Of a stretch of DNA of 59,548 bases, positions 29,197 to 40,834 are shown one piece after another. This DNA is from Nitrospirota bacterium. GTDB lineage: Bacteria > Nitrospirota > Thermodesulfovibrionia > Thermodesulfovibrionales > SM23-35. Both the position numbers and the translations under genes were made by a program. The stretch covers positions 1 to 59,548 of the forward strand of contig JACAFE010000053.1 in assembly GCA_013388435.1 (NCBI GenBank). The letters are read 5' to 3'. The notes beneath the pieces are model-generated. The model saw only the letters and a program-made list of their open reading frames with translations. It ran no database searches and was not told where the DNA came from. How positions within the stretch are numbered: the first letter of the stretch is position 1; every line of letters begins with the position of its first letter.

Positions 29197-31200
29197 TTAT
29201 GGAAACATCTGAACATATGGTACTTTCTTAAATTCCCATGTATTTGTTTCAGGATTGTACTTGGAATTTGTAAAGCATTTCCAGTTAGCATCATCAATCT
29301 TATTGAAGTCGCCTCTGTAATAGTAGCCAGGATACCTTGACTCTTCTCTAAAGAGAATATGTCTTGCATGTGCTTCAACAGAGAGAATTCTATGATAATT
29401 TTCAAAGCATCTTAAAAGCTCATGAAGGTCTTTTGCTGCCATACGATTAGCATCTTCTTTTAGAAGTTCCAGTTTCTTTAAGCCTTCTTCAAGCATTGTT
29501 TTTGAAGTCATATACCATGTTGATACTCCACCAAAGTATTCATCGGAGATTTTCATTAGTCTTGCTTGAAGTGCTTTGGGTCTTATGTAATGCGGATTAA
29601 TTTCAGGAGCAGTTGTGTATGTTTTGTATTTTTCATAAATTTCAAATGGCAGATAGAGTTCTGCTGCGATTTCATCAAGAGTCATTTTTGGATCTGGTTT
29701 GTAGTCAGGATGGTCAAGGATATAAGCAATTGCGGCTTTTGCAGCTAATCTACCTTCTGCGTGTGAACCAGAAGAGAATTTATGTCCTGATGCGCCAACA
29801 ACGTCACCAGCCATAAAGAGACCAGGGACTGTTGACATTCTGTTGTATCCCCATGAATAATGTTCAGGTGTGCCGGGAATATCGCCAGGTCCGCTTACCC
29901 AGAATCCTGCACAGCCAGCATGTGAACCAAGAAGATAAGGCTCTGTAGGCATAATTTCTGATGGAACCTTTTCAGGTTCAACATTCTGTGCTGCCCAGAG
30001 TGATGCCTGTCCAATAGCCATATCAAGGAAGTCTTCCCATGCTTCTGCTTCAAGGTGTTTCAGCTTCTTTGCGCCTGCTTTTTCACCAAGCTGTTCTGTT
30101 ATTCTCTTTGAAAACTCAGCTAATGCTGTGTGAGTATTCATAATAATAGGGCCTTTACCATCTTTCATAGCCCTCATCATAAGGTGATTTCTTATAGCTG
30201 TACCAAGACCTTTTGCATAATCGCCATATCTTGCTACTGCATCATCAAAATATTCCTTGTTTGCGCAATAATCTTCTCCGTAGCTATCTGTTGCTTTTGC
30301 TTTAAAGAAAAGGAACCATGCGCCAACAGGACCATAACCATCTTTAAATCTTGCTGGTACGAATCTGTTTTCCATAAGGGTCATTTCAGCGCCAGCCTGC
30401 ATTCCAAAAGCATATCCTGAACCACAACTAAATACTGGATACCAGGTTCTGCCCATACCTTCACCAACTGATCTCGGTCTGAAGCAGTTAACAGCACCAG
30501 CAGTTGCGCAAATCATTGCTTTTGCTTTAAAGGAATAAATTTTATTTTCTCTTGTGCTGAATCCAATAGCTGCTGCAACATTCTTTCCGTTTTTATCCAT
30601 AACAGCCTTAACAATAAATACTCTCTCAAAATGGTTCTGAGCCATTCCAGTTGCAGCTCTGTTAGATTCGAGAGCTTTCTTTGCAGCTTCTGCAACTACG
30701 ACTTTATATGATTCACCATTAATCATTATCTGCCATTTACCGGAACGGCATGGTACACCGCCGTCTTTGAGCATTGGCTTGCCTTTTTCTTTTGCTTCAG
30801 CACCATCAATTGAGAATCCATCATCGCCTTTCTTCCAGATCGGGAGACCCCATTCTTCAAAACGATGGACTGAATCATCAACGTGTCTGCCAAGGTCATA
30901 AACAAGGTCTTCTCTGATTATGCCCATAAGGTCATTTCTTACATATTTAACATAATCAGCAACCTTATTTTCACCAATATATGTATTAATAGCAGAAAGT
31001 CCCATTGCAACCGCGCCGCTTCTATCTGTTGCTGCTTTATCAACTAATACAACTTTCATACCTTTTGCATTTGCCCAGCGGCATGCCTCAAATGCTGCGC
31101 CGCAGCCTGCCATACCACCGCCCATTATCAAAAGATCGCACTCAACTTCAGTAACTTCCGGTTTTTTACAATATGAAAACGTGCAAGTTTCTTTTTCCAT
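29197..31200 (-). CDS. aprA: adenylylsulfate reductase alpha subunit
   Basis: CDLLIMGGGMAGCGAAFEACRWA; DKAATDRSGAVAMGLSAINTY; GSGYAFGMQAGAEMTLMENRFVPARFKDGYGPVGAWFLFFKAKA. Confidence 0.97.
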   Translation of the reverse strand: MEKETCTFSYCKKPEVTEVECDLLIMGGGMAGCGAAFEACRWANAKGMKVVLVDKAATDRSGAVAMGLSAINTYIGENKVADYVKYVRNDLMGIIREDLVYDLGRHVDDSVHRFEEWGLPIWKKGDDGFSIDGAEAKEKGKPMLKDGGVPCRSGKWQIMINGESYKVVVAEAAKKALESNRAATGMAQNHFERVFIVKAVMDKNGKNVAAAIGFSTRENKIYSFKAKAMICATAGAVNCFRPRSVGEGMGRTWYPVFSCGSGYAFGMQAGAEMTLMENRFVPARFKDGYGPVGAWFLFFKAKATDSYGEDYCANKEYFDDAVARYGDYAKGLGTAIRNHLMMRAMKDGKGPIIMNTHTALAEFSKRITEQLGEKAGAKKLKHLEAEAWEDFLDMAIGQASLWAAQNVEPEKVPSEIMPTEPYLLGSHAGCAGFWVSGPGDIPGTPEHYSWGYNRMSTVPGLFMAGDVVGASGHKFSSGSHAEGRLAAKAAIAYILDHPDYKPDPKMTLDEIAAELYLPFEIYEKYKTYTTAPEINPHYIRPKALQARLMKISDEYFGGVSTWYMTSKTMLEEGLKKLELLKEDANRMAAKDLHELLRCFENYHRILSVEAHARHILFREESRYPGYYYRGDFNKIDDANWKCFTNSKYNPETNTWEFKKVPYVQMFP

Positions 31201-31218
31201 TTATATTCACCTCCTTAA

Positions 31219-31638
31219 TTATTCATTTCTTGCCGGACCAGTGAAAAAGCCCGGAGATTTTAAAGTTGAAAAATCAGGCTCGGGTGTTCCAGCATACGGA
31301 TCAACTGAACCTTCAACAGTAGTTCTTATCGGGAATTTAAATCTCTTTGTAAGTCCGTTTCTGAACTTAATTGTCCACATAATTGAATCAGAGCTTCTCA
31401 TAGGAATTGTCTGGGATCCGAGTGGAACAAAGTCTGAATAACCTCTTACTTCGATAGCCTGCTGTGGGCAGATTTTTACACAGTTAAAACATTCCCAGCA
31501 CTGCTCAGGCTCCTGATTGTAAGCCTTCATTTTTTCTCTGTCAAGAATCATTAAGTCATGAGGACAGATATACTGACATGCAGTTTTGTCCCCGGCTTTG
31601 CAGCCGTCACATTTTTCAGTAATTACAAAACTTGGCAT
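31219..31638 (-). CDS. aprB: adenylylsulfate reductase beta subunit
   Basis: MPSFVITEKCDGCKAGDKTACQYICPHDLMILD; CWECFNCVKICPQQAIEVRGYSDFVPLG. Confidence 0.97.
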   Translation of the reverse strand: MPSFVITEKCDGCKAGDKTACQYICPHDLMILDREKMKAYNQEPEQCWECFNCVKICPQQAIEVRGYSDFVPLGSQTIPMRSSDSIMWTIKFRNGLTKRFKFPIRTTVEGSVDPYAGTPEPDFSTLKSPGFFTGPARNE

Positions 31639-31745
31639 TTAACTACACCTCCTTTTAGAGTTTAATTTGAAAGTGAAAATAAAGCGACAACTTCTCAGAC
31701 TAACCGAGTCTCTTCTTCCACCTCCTTTCCTTTTTAACTTGATGC

Positions 31746-31777
31746 GCGGGAAGCAATATGCTTTGTTTGCTTCCCGC
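31746..31777 (-). other. intercistronic hairpin between sat and aprB
   Basis: Perfect 11-bp stem GCGGGAAGCAA (31746-31756)/TTGCTTCCCGC (31767-31777) without a U-tract. Confidence 0.6.
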
Positions 31778-31834
31778 CATACCTTATGTGCTCAGACTTT
31801 ATAACTTAAACAAAATTTTATAAGGTGAAAATTA

Positions 31835-33052
31835 TTATTTTTCACCTTCGGCGTATTTATGCAATTTAATTTCAACTTTTTCAGTAAGTCCCTGATAGTA
31901 TTCCTTAAGAATCGCAGCTACTTCTGGACGGCTGAATTTTGATGATACTTCCTGACCTTCGGAAAGCATCTTTCTTAATTTTGTTCCGCTTAGAAGAACT
32001 CTATCATCTTTGCCGTGCGGGCATGTTCTCATTGATGCCATACCATCACATTTATTGCAATAGAATGTCCAGTCAATCTTTAATGGCTTTGTTTCAAGGG
32101 AGCCTTCAGGAATTTCATCAAATATTTTTTGTGCGTCAAATGGACCATAATATTCGCCTACACCTGCATGGTCACGTCCGATAATCATGTAATAGCAACC
32201 ATAATTCTGTCTGAATGTTGCGTGAAGAAGAGCTTCTCTTGGGCCTGCATATCTCATGTCAAGAGGATAGCCAGCCTGAATGCATGTATTTTTAACAAAA
32301 TATAATTCAACAAGCTTGTCAATTGCTTTAACTCTGACTTCTGCTGGGATATCGCCAGGTTTTAATTTTCCAAGCAATTGATGAATAAGAACACCATCAC
32401 AAATTTCAATGGCTATTTTTGCGAGGAACTCATGTGAACGATGCATTGGGTTTCTTAACTGCAGCGCAGCAACTGTATTCCAGCCTTTTTCTTCAAACAT
32501 TTTTCTTGTCTCAGCAGGTGTGAGAAATAATCCCGGATACTGTGTTGGGAATCCACCCTGACTTAAAACTTTAACAGGACCAGCAAGATTTACTTCTGCC
32601 TGTTCTTTAACCATCTTAACACCAGGATGTTCAATATCAGTAGTTCTATAAATATGTTTGCACTCAAAATCTTTGTCTATCGTGTACTTTTCGGTTACTT
32701 TCATAGTAGCCATGAATTTTCCATATTCATCAGACCATAGTGCAATCTCATCACCGATTTTAATTCCATCAGCATCTGCTTTTGATGCAGATAATGTTAT
32801 AGGAATTGGCCAGAATGTTCCGTCTGCCATTTTAAAATCAGCGCAAACGCCTTTCCAGTCAGCCTGTGTCATAAAGCCTGTAAGTGGTGTAAATCCGCCG
32901 ATACCCATCATTATAAGGTCGCCAGCTTCACGAGAAGTAATGCTGATTTTTTTCAGTTTCTCAGCTTTTTTCTTCTCCTCTTCCAATTCTGCCCCTGTTA
33001 GAAGAAGGGGTTTGAGTTTTTTCTCTTTTCCATGTGGATTTGGTAATGCCAT
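31835..33052 (-). CDS. sat: sulfate adenylyltransferase (dissimilatory type)
   Basis: [77 protein letters not shown]. Confidence 0.97.
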   Translation of the reverse strand: MALPNPHGKEKKLKPLLLTGAELEEEKKKAEKLKKISITSREAGDLIMMGIGGFTPLTGFMTQADWKGVCADFKMADGTFWPIPITLSASKADADGIKIGDEIALWSDEYGKFMATMKVTEKYTIDKDFECKHIYRTTDIEHPGVKMVKEQAEVNLAGPVKVLSQGGFPTQYPGLFLTPAETRKMFEEKGWNTVAALQLRNPMHRSHEFLAKIAIEICDGVLIHQLLGKLKPGDIPAEVRVKAIDKLVELYFVKNTCIQAGYPLDMRYAGPREALLHATFRQNYGCYYMIIGRDHAGVGEYYGPFDAQKIFDEIPEGSLETKPLKIDWTFYCNKCDGMASMRTCPHGKDDRVLLSGTKLRKMLSEGQEVSSKFSRPEVAAILKEYYQGLTEKVEIKLHKYAEGEK

Positions 33053-33105
33053 AATGCTTCCTCCTTAAAAATATATTTTCAAGACCAAGCTTGAATTCAT
33101 TAAAA

Positions 33106-33753
33106 TTAATTAAGACCTAAAAGTTCACAAACTTTCTTGAATATATCATCAATATTTCCTGTTCCCTGAACAGTCTTGAGAATACCTTTTTTGCCATAGT
33201 AATCAATCAAGGGAGCTGTTTGTGCGTTATATACATCCAGCCTCTTTTTAATTGTTTCTTCTTTGTCATCATCTCTCTGGAATAGTTCTCCATTGCATTT
33301 ATCACAAACACCCTCTTTTGCAGGTGGTTTGAAATAAATATTGTACATTTGTCCGCATGATTTGCATGTTCTTCTTCCAGTAAGTCTTTTCATAAGGTCT
33401 TCAAATGGGACATCCACGCTGAGGGCTGCTGTAAGTGACATATTTAGAGATGCGAGCATTTTGTCGAGAGCTTCTGCCTGAGCAGTATTTCTCGGGAATC
33501 CATCTAAAATATATCCTTTTTTACAGTCATCCTGTTTCAGTCTTTCTTCAACCATTCCGAGAACAACACTGTCAGGAACAAGTTCGCCTTTGTCCATATA
33601 GGATTTTGCTTCTTTTCCTAAGGCTGTCCCTGCTGCAACCGCTGCTCTGAGCAGGTCGCCTGTTGATATTTGAGGGATGCCATACTTCTCAATAAGTTTC
33701 TTCGCCTGCGTCCCTTTTCCAGCTCCTGGTGCACCAAGCAATACTAATCTCAT
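33106..33753 (-). CDS. adk: adenylate kinase with four-Cys zinc lid
   Basis: MRLVLLGAPGAGKGTQAKKL; ILDGFPRNTAQAEAL; CKSCGQMYNIYFKPPAKEGVCDKCNGEL. Confidence 0.97.
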   Translation of the reverse strand: MRLVLLGAPGAGKGTQAKKLIEKYGIPQISTGDLLRAAVAAGTALGKEAKSYMDKGELVPDSVVLGMVEERLKQDDCKKGYILDGFPRNTAQAEALDKMLASLNMSLTAALSVDVPFEDLMKRLTGRRTCKSCGQMYNIYFKPPAKEGVCDKCNGELFQRDDDKEETIKKRLDVYNAQTAPLIDYYGKKGILKTVQGTGNIDDIFKKVCELLGLN

Positions 33754-34001
33754 GTTAATACCCCCGTATTAATTTATTCAGAAATTTACAAACAAACAGC
33801 TTCTATCTTAAAGTAGTCAAAAAATATAACCTGCTAAAAAACAAAACAAATTTGCTTAGTACTAAAATAAATTACGAGGCAGAAATAAAAAATTAAATAA
33901 AAATGAGACATATAACTATATTATTAGCAGTCTTTTAAGTCAAATTCATATTTTTGATAAATCAATAAAAATTACTTATCATTCAATTTTTAATGTTTAA
34001 A

Positions 34002-34628
34002 TTAAATTATATTTCTAAGTTTAAGGAACTCTCTTAACTTAAAAAGAGCCCTCCCCCTATGGCTTAAGGCATCTTTTTCCTGATCAGACATCTCAGCAAA
34101 AGTTTTGTATTCTCCCTCGGGAATAAAAACATGGTCGTAGCCAAAGCCATTTACTCCTCTTGGTTCTCTGATAATACTTCCTTCAACTGTTCCTTCAAAA
34201 AAATATGTTTTAAAATCACAGGTTGTCAGAGCAATACAGCATACAAAACGCGCTTTCCTGTCCCCATTATCAATATCTTTCATCATCTCGAGAAGCTTTT
34301 TAACATTTTCAGCATCACCTGCACCTTCCCCTGCAAATCTTGCAGAGAAAACCCCGGGAGCGCCTCCCAATGCATAAACCTCAAGCCCTGAATCATCAGA
34401 TAGAGAAGGTTTATTAGTAAATTTAGCTACAGCTAATGATTTCTTGGCTGCATTTTCTTTAAAAGTCCGCCCATCCTCTATAACTTCCGGGAAATTCTTG
34501 AAATCTTCTGGAGTCAATATTTTTATATCCAGATCAGATGTTATCCTTTTTATTTCCTCAATTTTTTTTCTGTTTTTGGTTGCAAGTACAAGTTCCATTT
34601 TATTAACCCGAATCAATGTTATAAACAA
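34002..34628 (-). CDS. rdgB: XTP/dITP diphosphatase (Ham1 family)
   Basis: LVLATKNRKKIEEIK; KPSLSDDSGLEVYALGGAPGVFSARFAGE; GFGYDHVFIPEG; HRGRAL. Confidence 0.95.
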   Translation of the reverse strand: MFITLIRVNKMELVLATKNRKKIEEIKRITSDLDIKILTPEDFKNFPEVIEDGRTFKENAAKKSLAVAKFTNKPSLSDDSGLEVYALGGAPGVFSARFAGEGAGDAENVKKLLEMMKDIDNGDRKARFVCCIALTTCDFKTYFFEGTVEGSIIREPRGVNGFGYDHVFIPEGEYKTFAEMSDQEKDALSHRGRALFKLREFLKLRNII

Positions 34629-34716
34629 TATTCTGTTGTAAAGTTGATTTTATAACATAAATTTTTCGGTAAACTCAATATATTCCAATTATTATTCTTG
34701 CCAGAAAAACAAAAAT

Positions 34717-35718
34717 GTGTTAAAAAAGCATATGAAAGAATCATTCGATGGTTATACCATAAGTGAATTAAAAGATTTGATTTCCGAATATATCGGAGCA
34801 GATCATGTTCCAAAAAACCTAAATGTTTATACTGATACATCGGATTTTTACAGGGTTGATTACGATGATATTGTTATACTCGGTGGAAAGCCCTATTTAA
34901 TCAGAAATAATGAAAGAGAGGGACGCTTTGGTATCGATGAGCAGCAGAAGTTCTGGGTAAAACGCGCAAGAGACCTTACAGATGGAAGTGTAAAAATAAT
35001 CAAGTTTGTTTTTCACGAAAGATTTGAGGCTAAAGTTGGAGGAATAGTTTTCGAGTGTTTCAGGAGTCCCAGAAAAGAAGCAAGAATACTCGATCTTACA
35101 AAAGATCATCCGAGATTCATGCACGGGTTTTCAGTAACCGATGCATCTAACAACATTATCAGGATAATAGATTTTATAAAAGGAAAAAATTTTGCAGATT
35201 TTGTGCTTACTCTCGGTACAGACCATGAAGATTATTATTACAATTATTTGCCTTTGATACTTGATGAATTCATTGAACTGACAATGGCAATAAATTTCCT
35301 TCATAAACATGGAGAAAAACACGGTGACATAAGGCGCGACCATATAATAAAAGATTCCGATACAAAAATTAGCCGCTGGATTGATTTTGATTTTAATTAT
35401 CTTCATAAAGAGAATTTCCATGGTTATGATCTTTTTGGACTTGGTAACATTCTGGTATATCTCGCGGGCAGAGGTGATGTTACGTTACAATCGCTGAGAC
35501 AAAACAATTCTCCTGTTGTTTCAAGTTTAGTTGCCGATGATATGAATATAATATTCAATAACAGAGTGGCAAATTTAAAAAAAATTTATCCATATATAGA
35601 CGAGAGTCTCAACTATATCATGAAACACTTTTCTCTCGGAGCTGAAATTTTTTATGACGATACTGAACAATTTTTACGTGATTTGCTTGAAGCAAGAACT
35701 AATATAAATAAAACCTAA
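34717..35718 (+). CDS. divergent protein-kinase-like protein
   Basis: HGEKHGDIRRDHII (catalytic-loop-like) and SRWIDFDFNY (DFG-like) spaced as in protein kinases. Confidence 0.6.
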   Translation: MLKKHMKESFDGYTISELKDLISEYIGADHVPKNLNVYTDTSDFYRVDYDDIVILGGKPYLIRNNEREGRFGIDEQQKFWVKRARDLTDGSVKIIKFVFHERFEAKVGGIVFECFRSPRKEARILDLTKDHPRFMHGFSVTDASNNIIRIIDFIKGKNFADFVLTLGTDHEDYYYNYLPLILDEFIELTMAINFLHKHGEKHGDIRRDHIIKDSDTKISRWIDFDFNYLHKENFHGYDLFGLGNILVYLAGRGDVTLQSLRQNNSPVVSSLVADDMNIIFNNRVANLKKIYPYIDESLNYIMKHFSLGAEIFYDDTEQFLRDLLEARTNINKT

Positions 35719-35733
35719 CTTTAATAATAGAAG

Positions 35734-36210
35734 GTGAAAGTCATGGATAAAAATTTAAACAAAAACAGAAATATTCTGATAGCTGTTGATGGTTCTGAAA
35801 ATTCAAAAAGGGCTGTTCTTTATGTAGGTGACATTATCAACAGTACAAAAGGATTTCACGTAACCATTGTAAATATTATTTCTATACCTCCAGATGATTA
35901 CTTTGTTTCAGAGGATGAGAAAGCTTCATGGATTGGGAATAAATCATTTGAAAGCAATAAAATTCTACAGGAACATCTTTCTTTATTACTAAGATCAGGA
36001 ATCAATAAAGATGACGTTGACATAAAACTTGTAGTTAAAGAATGTATTTCTGTTGCAGAGTGCATTCTTGAAACACAGAAAAAACTTAATTGCGGAACTA
36101 TCGTAATTGGTCGGCGTGGAATTTCAAAAAAAGAAGAATTCATCTATGGTAGCACTTCCAATAAACTTCTGCATTCTGCAAAAGACTGCTCGGTCTGGAT
36201 AATTGAGTAA
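35734..36210 (+). CDS. UspA-family universal stress protein
   Basis: NILIAVDGSENSKRAV; IVIGRRGISKKEEFIYGSTSNKLLHSAKDCSVWII. Confidence 0.9.
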   Translation: MKVMDKNLNKNRNILIAVDGSENSKRAVLYVGDIINSTKGFHVTIVNIISIPPDDYFVSEDEKASWIGNKSFESNKILQEHLSLLLRSGINKDDVDIKLVVKECISVAECILETQKKLNCGTIVIGRRGISKKEEFIYGSTSNKLLHSAKDCSVWIIE

Positions 36211-36265
36211 CTTGCAAAGCGCTTGTCTCTTGAAAAAATAGAGGAATGTCTGCTAAGATTTTGAA

Positions 36266-37724
<1,459 letters not shown>

Positions 37725-37725
<1 letters not shown>

Positions 37726-38507
37726 TGTCTAAAAAGCACATCCTGGTTTTAGTCTTTATAATAATTACTCTGGGTTTGATGACCTATCAGAGCAATAGAC
37801 AACGAATTCTTCTCTTTTCTTTTTTAAACTCTCCTTTAAATAGTATTCATTATGCCCTAACTTCAGTAACTGATTATATTTCTGCTCCTGTTAAACGAAT
37901 AATGATAAGAGAAGAAGAGAACTTAAGATTGAAAGCCGAACGTGATAATCTTTTAAAAGAATTGCAGTCCTGCAAGGAGATTTTTATAGAGAATAAAAAG
38001 CTTAAAGAAATCCTTGCTATTAAAGAACATGGATACAAATATATTGCTACAGCGAGAATTATTGGAAGAAGCACTGATCAGTGGTCAAATATATTAATTC
38101 TTGATAAGGGCAAAAATAATGGCATTTCTAAAGATATGGTAGCAGTCACAGAGAAAGGTCTAACCGGAAAAATCACAGGAGTTTCTGATTCATATTCATA
38201 TATGCTTTTGATAGGGGATATGAATTTTTCTGTTGCTGCGCGTCTTCAGGAATCAAGAACAGAAGGAATTATTTCAGGCACTGGCTTTAAAAAATGCCAG
38301 TTAAAATATATCCCTTATGAAGAAGAAGTTAAAAAAGATGATATTGTTATAACATCAGGACTTGACATGCTTTTCCCGAAAGGAATACCGATAGGTTATG
38401 TATCAAAAATCAATAAAAAAGATATAGGATTTTTCCAGGATATTGAAGTTATTCCTTTTGTTGACACTTCAAAAATTGAATTTGTTGCAATAATTAAGGG
38501 AGAATGA
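37725..38507 (+). CDS. mreC: rod shape-determining protein MreC
   Basis: Single TM, coiled coil, LDKGKNNGISKDMVAVTEKGLTGKI; downstream of mreB. Confidence 0.95.
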
Positions 38508-38959
38508 AATATTTTTTATGGGCAACAGCCCTTTTTTTAACACTTATATTTCAGGGTTATTTTTCATTCTTTAATATAATACCTGACCTGACTATCGTCT
38601 TTGCTTTCTATGCAGGGTTAAGACAAGGCGATGTAAAAGGTCTGGCAATCGGTGCATTTATAGGAGCGATAGAGGATAGTATTTCGAGCATGTTTCTGGG
38701 GCCAAATATGCTCAGTAAAGGCATTACTGGATTTATTGCTTCACATCTCTACACAAAATTTTTTATCTGGACACCATTAATCGGCATGGTCAGCATTGTT
38801 ATATTTACTTTCACAGATAGTCTTATGGTTTTTATGATGAAAAGCATTTTTGACAGGATGCCAACAGATGCAATAACAGGATTGTCCGTTATATTAATTC
38901 GTTCTTTGATTAACGCACCTTTTGGTTATTTCTTAAAACCGAGGGAACCTCATTCATGA
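38504..38959 (+). CDS. mreD: rod shape-determining protein MreD
   Basis: Polytopic; PDLTIVFAFYAGLRQGDVKGLAIGAFIGAIED; downstream of mreC. Confidence 0.9.
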   Translation: MKYFLWATALFLTLIFQGYFSFFNIIPDLTIVFAFYAGLRQGDVKGLAIGAFIGAIEDSISSMFLGPNMLSKGITGFIASHLYTKFFIWTPLIGMVSIVIFTFTDSLMVFMMKSIFDRMPTDAITGLSVILIRSLINAPFGYFLKPREPHS

Positions 38960-40770
38960 CATTTTCGCAGAAAAACAATTCTGAAAAATTTGGCTTTATC
39001 GGTTACTTAATCATTGCAATATTCATTCTTCTTGCACTAAGATTATGGCAATTGCAGATACTACAGGGGAAAGAATATAGAAGACTTTCCGAAGCAAATC
39101 GTTTGAGAATAGTAAACACCCCTGCGCCGAGAGGCATTATCTTTGACAGAAATGGAATTCCATTGGTCGAAAATTCACCCTATTTTTTTGCCTCGGTAAT
39201 TCCGGATGAGTTTGATGAAACAAAAATACATCTATTTTCAAAAGTACTTAATATCCCGGAAGAAGAAATAATCGAAAAAGTAAAAAAATCGAGCAACAGC
39301 CCGTTTATTCCTGTTAAATTAAAAGCAGGAATAAATTTCAATGAAATAGCATTTCTTGAAGCAAGAAAATCAGACCTTCCAGGACTTATTATTGAAGTTG
39401 AGATAAGCAGAAATTACCTTTATAAAGATTCAGTCTCACATATTATAGGTTATCTCGGCAGACTTACCCCCACGCAAATAAAAGATCCTGCATATAAAGA
39501 TATTCCGGCTGATATATTCATAGGTCAGTGGGGAGTTGAAAAATTGTTTGATAAAAAATTAAGGGGGAGTCCTGGTAAAAGAATAATTGAAGTAAATGCA
39601 CTCGGGAAAGAAATAAGATTGCTTCAGGAAATATCACCTGTCAAAGGTGAAGACATTACTTTGAGCATCGATATAAATTTCCAGAAAGCCTCTGAAAAAG
39701 CCTTTGGAGAAAAAGTCGGAGCATTGGTTGCTTTAAAGCCGGACACAGGGGAGATTCTCAGTCTTGTTAGCAATCCCCGCTTTGATCCGAATCTTTTTAC
39801 GAAAGGAATGACTTCAGAGCAATGGTTAGCTATTTCAAATGATAAAAGAAACCCACTATTAAACAGGACAATTCAAAGTCAATATCCGCCTGGTTCGATA
39901 TTTAAAATAGTAACTGCCGTAGCAGGTCTTCAGGAAAGATTAATATCACCAGATTTAAAAATAGATTGCAGAGGCGAAATCAAATATGGTTCTCAAAAAT
40001 TTGGTTGCTGGAAAAGCGGAGGCCATGGAATTGTAAGCCTTCATAGAGCTATCGTGGAATCATGCGATATTTATTTTTACGAAGTTGGCAGGCGTCTCGG
40101 CATAGATAGACTCGCAAATTATGCAAGAAGTTTTGGTCTGGGTGAAAAAACAGGGGTTGCAATCGCCAGAGAAAAATCCGGTGTTATACCTGATACTCAA
40201 TGGAAAATTAATAATAAAAAACAACAATGGTATCTTGGTGACACTTTTAATGCTGCTATAGGCCAGGGTTATGTTGCTTTAACTCCTTTGCAGGCAGCAA
40301 TGATGATCAGCACTTTTGCAAACGGAGGCACTTTATATAAACCAACTCTGATAAGAGATGATCAACCTGTTGCATCTGGAAAAGTTAATATGGATAAAGA
40401 GACTTTTAATATTGTGAAAAACGGCCTTGTTGGTGTTGTGAATGAGCCTGGGGGAACAGGAATAAGCGCAAGGTCTTACTATAAAATTGCCGGGAAAACA
40501 GGCACGGCTCAGGTTATTGCAAATAGAAGCAGACTTAAATATTTGCCGGAAAAATATCAGGACCACGCATGGTTTGTTGCTTTTGCGCCAGCTGAAAAAC
40601 CTGAGATTGCATTGTCTGTAATTGTAGAACATGGGGGTCATGGCGGAGGGACTGCAGCGCCAATTGCCAGAACTGCAATAGAAGAATATATGAAAATAAT
40701 CCACCCGCCAGCAGTTATTCAGCATAATGAGGACAAAGAAAATAATGAAGATATTCAAACAACACCTTAA
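38956..40770 (+). CDS. mrdA: penicillin-binding protein 2
   Basis: APRGIIFDRNGIPLVEN; YPPGSIFKIVTAVAGL; KTGTAQV; EHGGHGGGTAAPIAR. Confidence 0.97.
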   Translation: MTFSQKNNSEKFGFIGYLIIAIFILLALRLWQLQILQGKEYRRLSEANRLRIVNTPAPRGIIFDRNGIPLVENSPYFFASVIPDEFDETKIHLFSKVLNIPEEEIIEKVKKSSNSPFIPVKLKAGINFNEIAFLEARKSDLPGLIIEVEISRNYLYKDSVSHIIGYLGRLTPTQIKDPAYKDIPADIFIGQWGVEKLFDKKLRGSPGKRIIEVNALGKEIRLLQEISPVKGEDITLSIDINFQKASEKAFGEKVGALVALKPDTGEILSLVSNPRFDPNLFTKGMTSEQWLAISNDKRNPLLNRTIQSQYPPGSIFKIVTAVAGLQERLISPDLKIDCRGEIKYGSQKFGCWKSGGHGIVSLHRAIVESCDIYFYEVGRRLGIDRLANYARSFGLGEKTGVAIAREKSGVIPDTQWKINNKKQQWYLGDTFNAAIGQGYVALTPLQAAMMISTFANGGTLYKPTLIRDDQPVASGKVNMDKETFNIVKNGLVGVVNEPGGTGISARSYYKIAGKTGTAQVIANRSRLKYLPEKYQDHAWFVAFAPAEKPEIALSVIVEHGGHGGGTAAPIARTAIEEYMKIIHPPAVIQHNEDKENNEDIQTTP

Positions 40771-40834
40771 CTCATTCGGATTAACTAAAAATATAAACCT
40801 TGTTTTGTAAGATTAAGGTAAATTATAATTAAAA

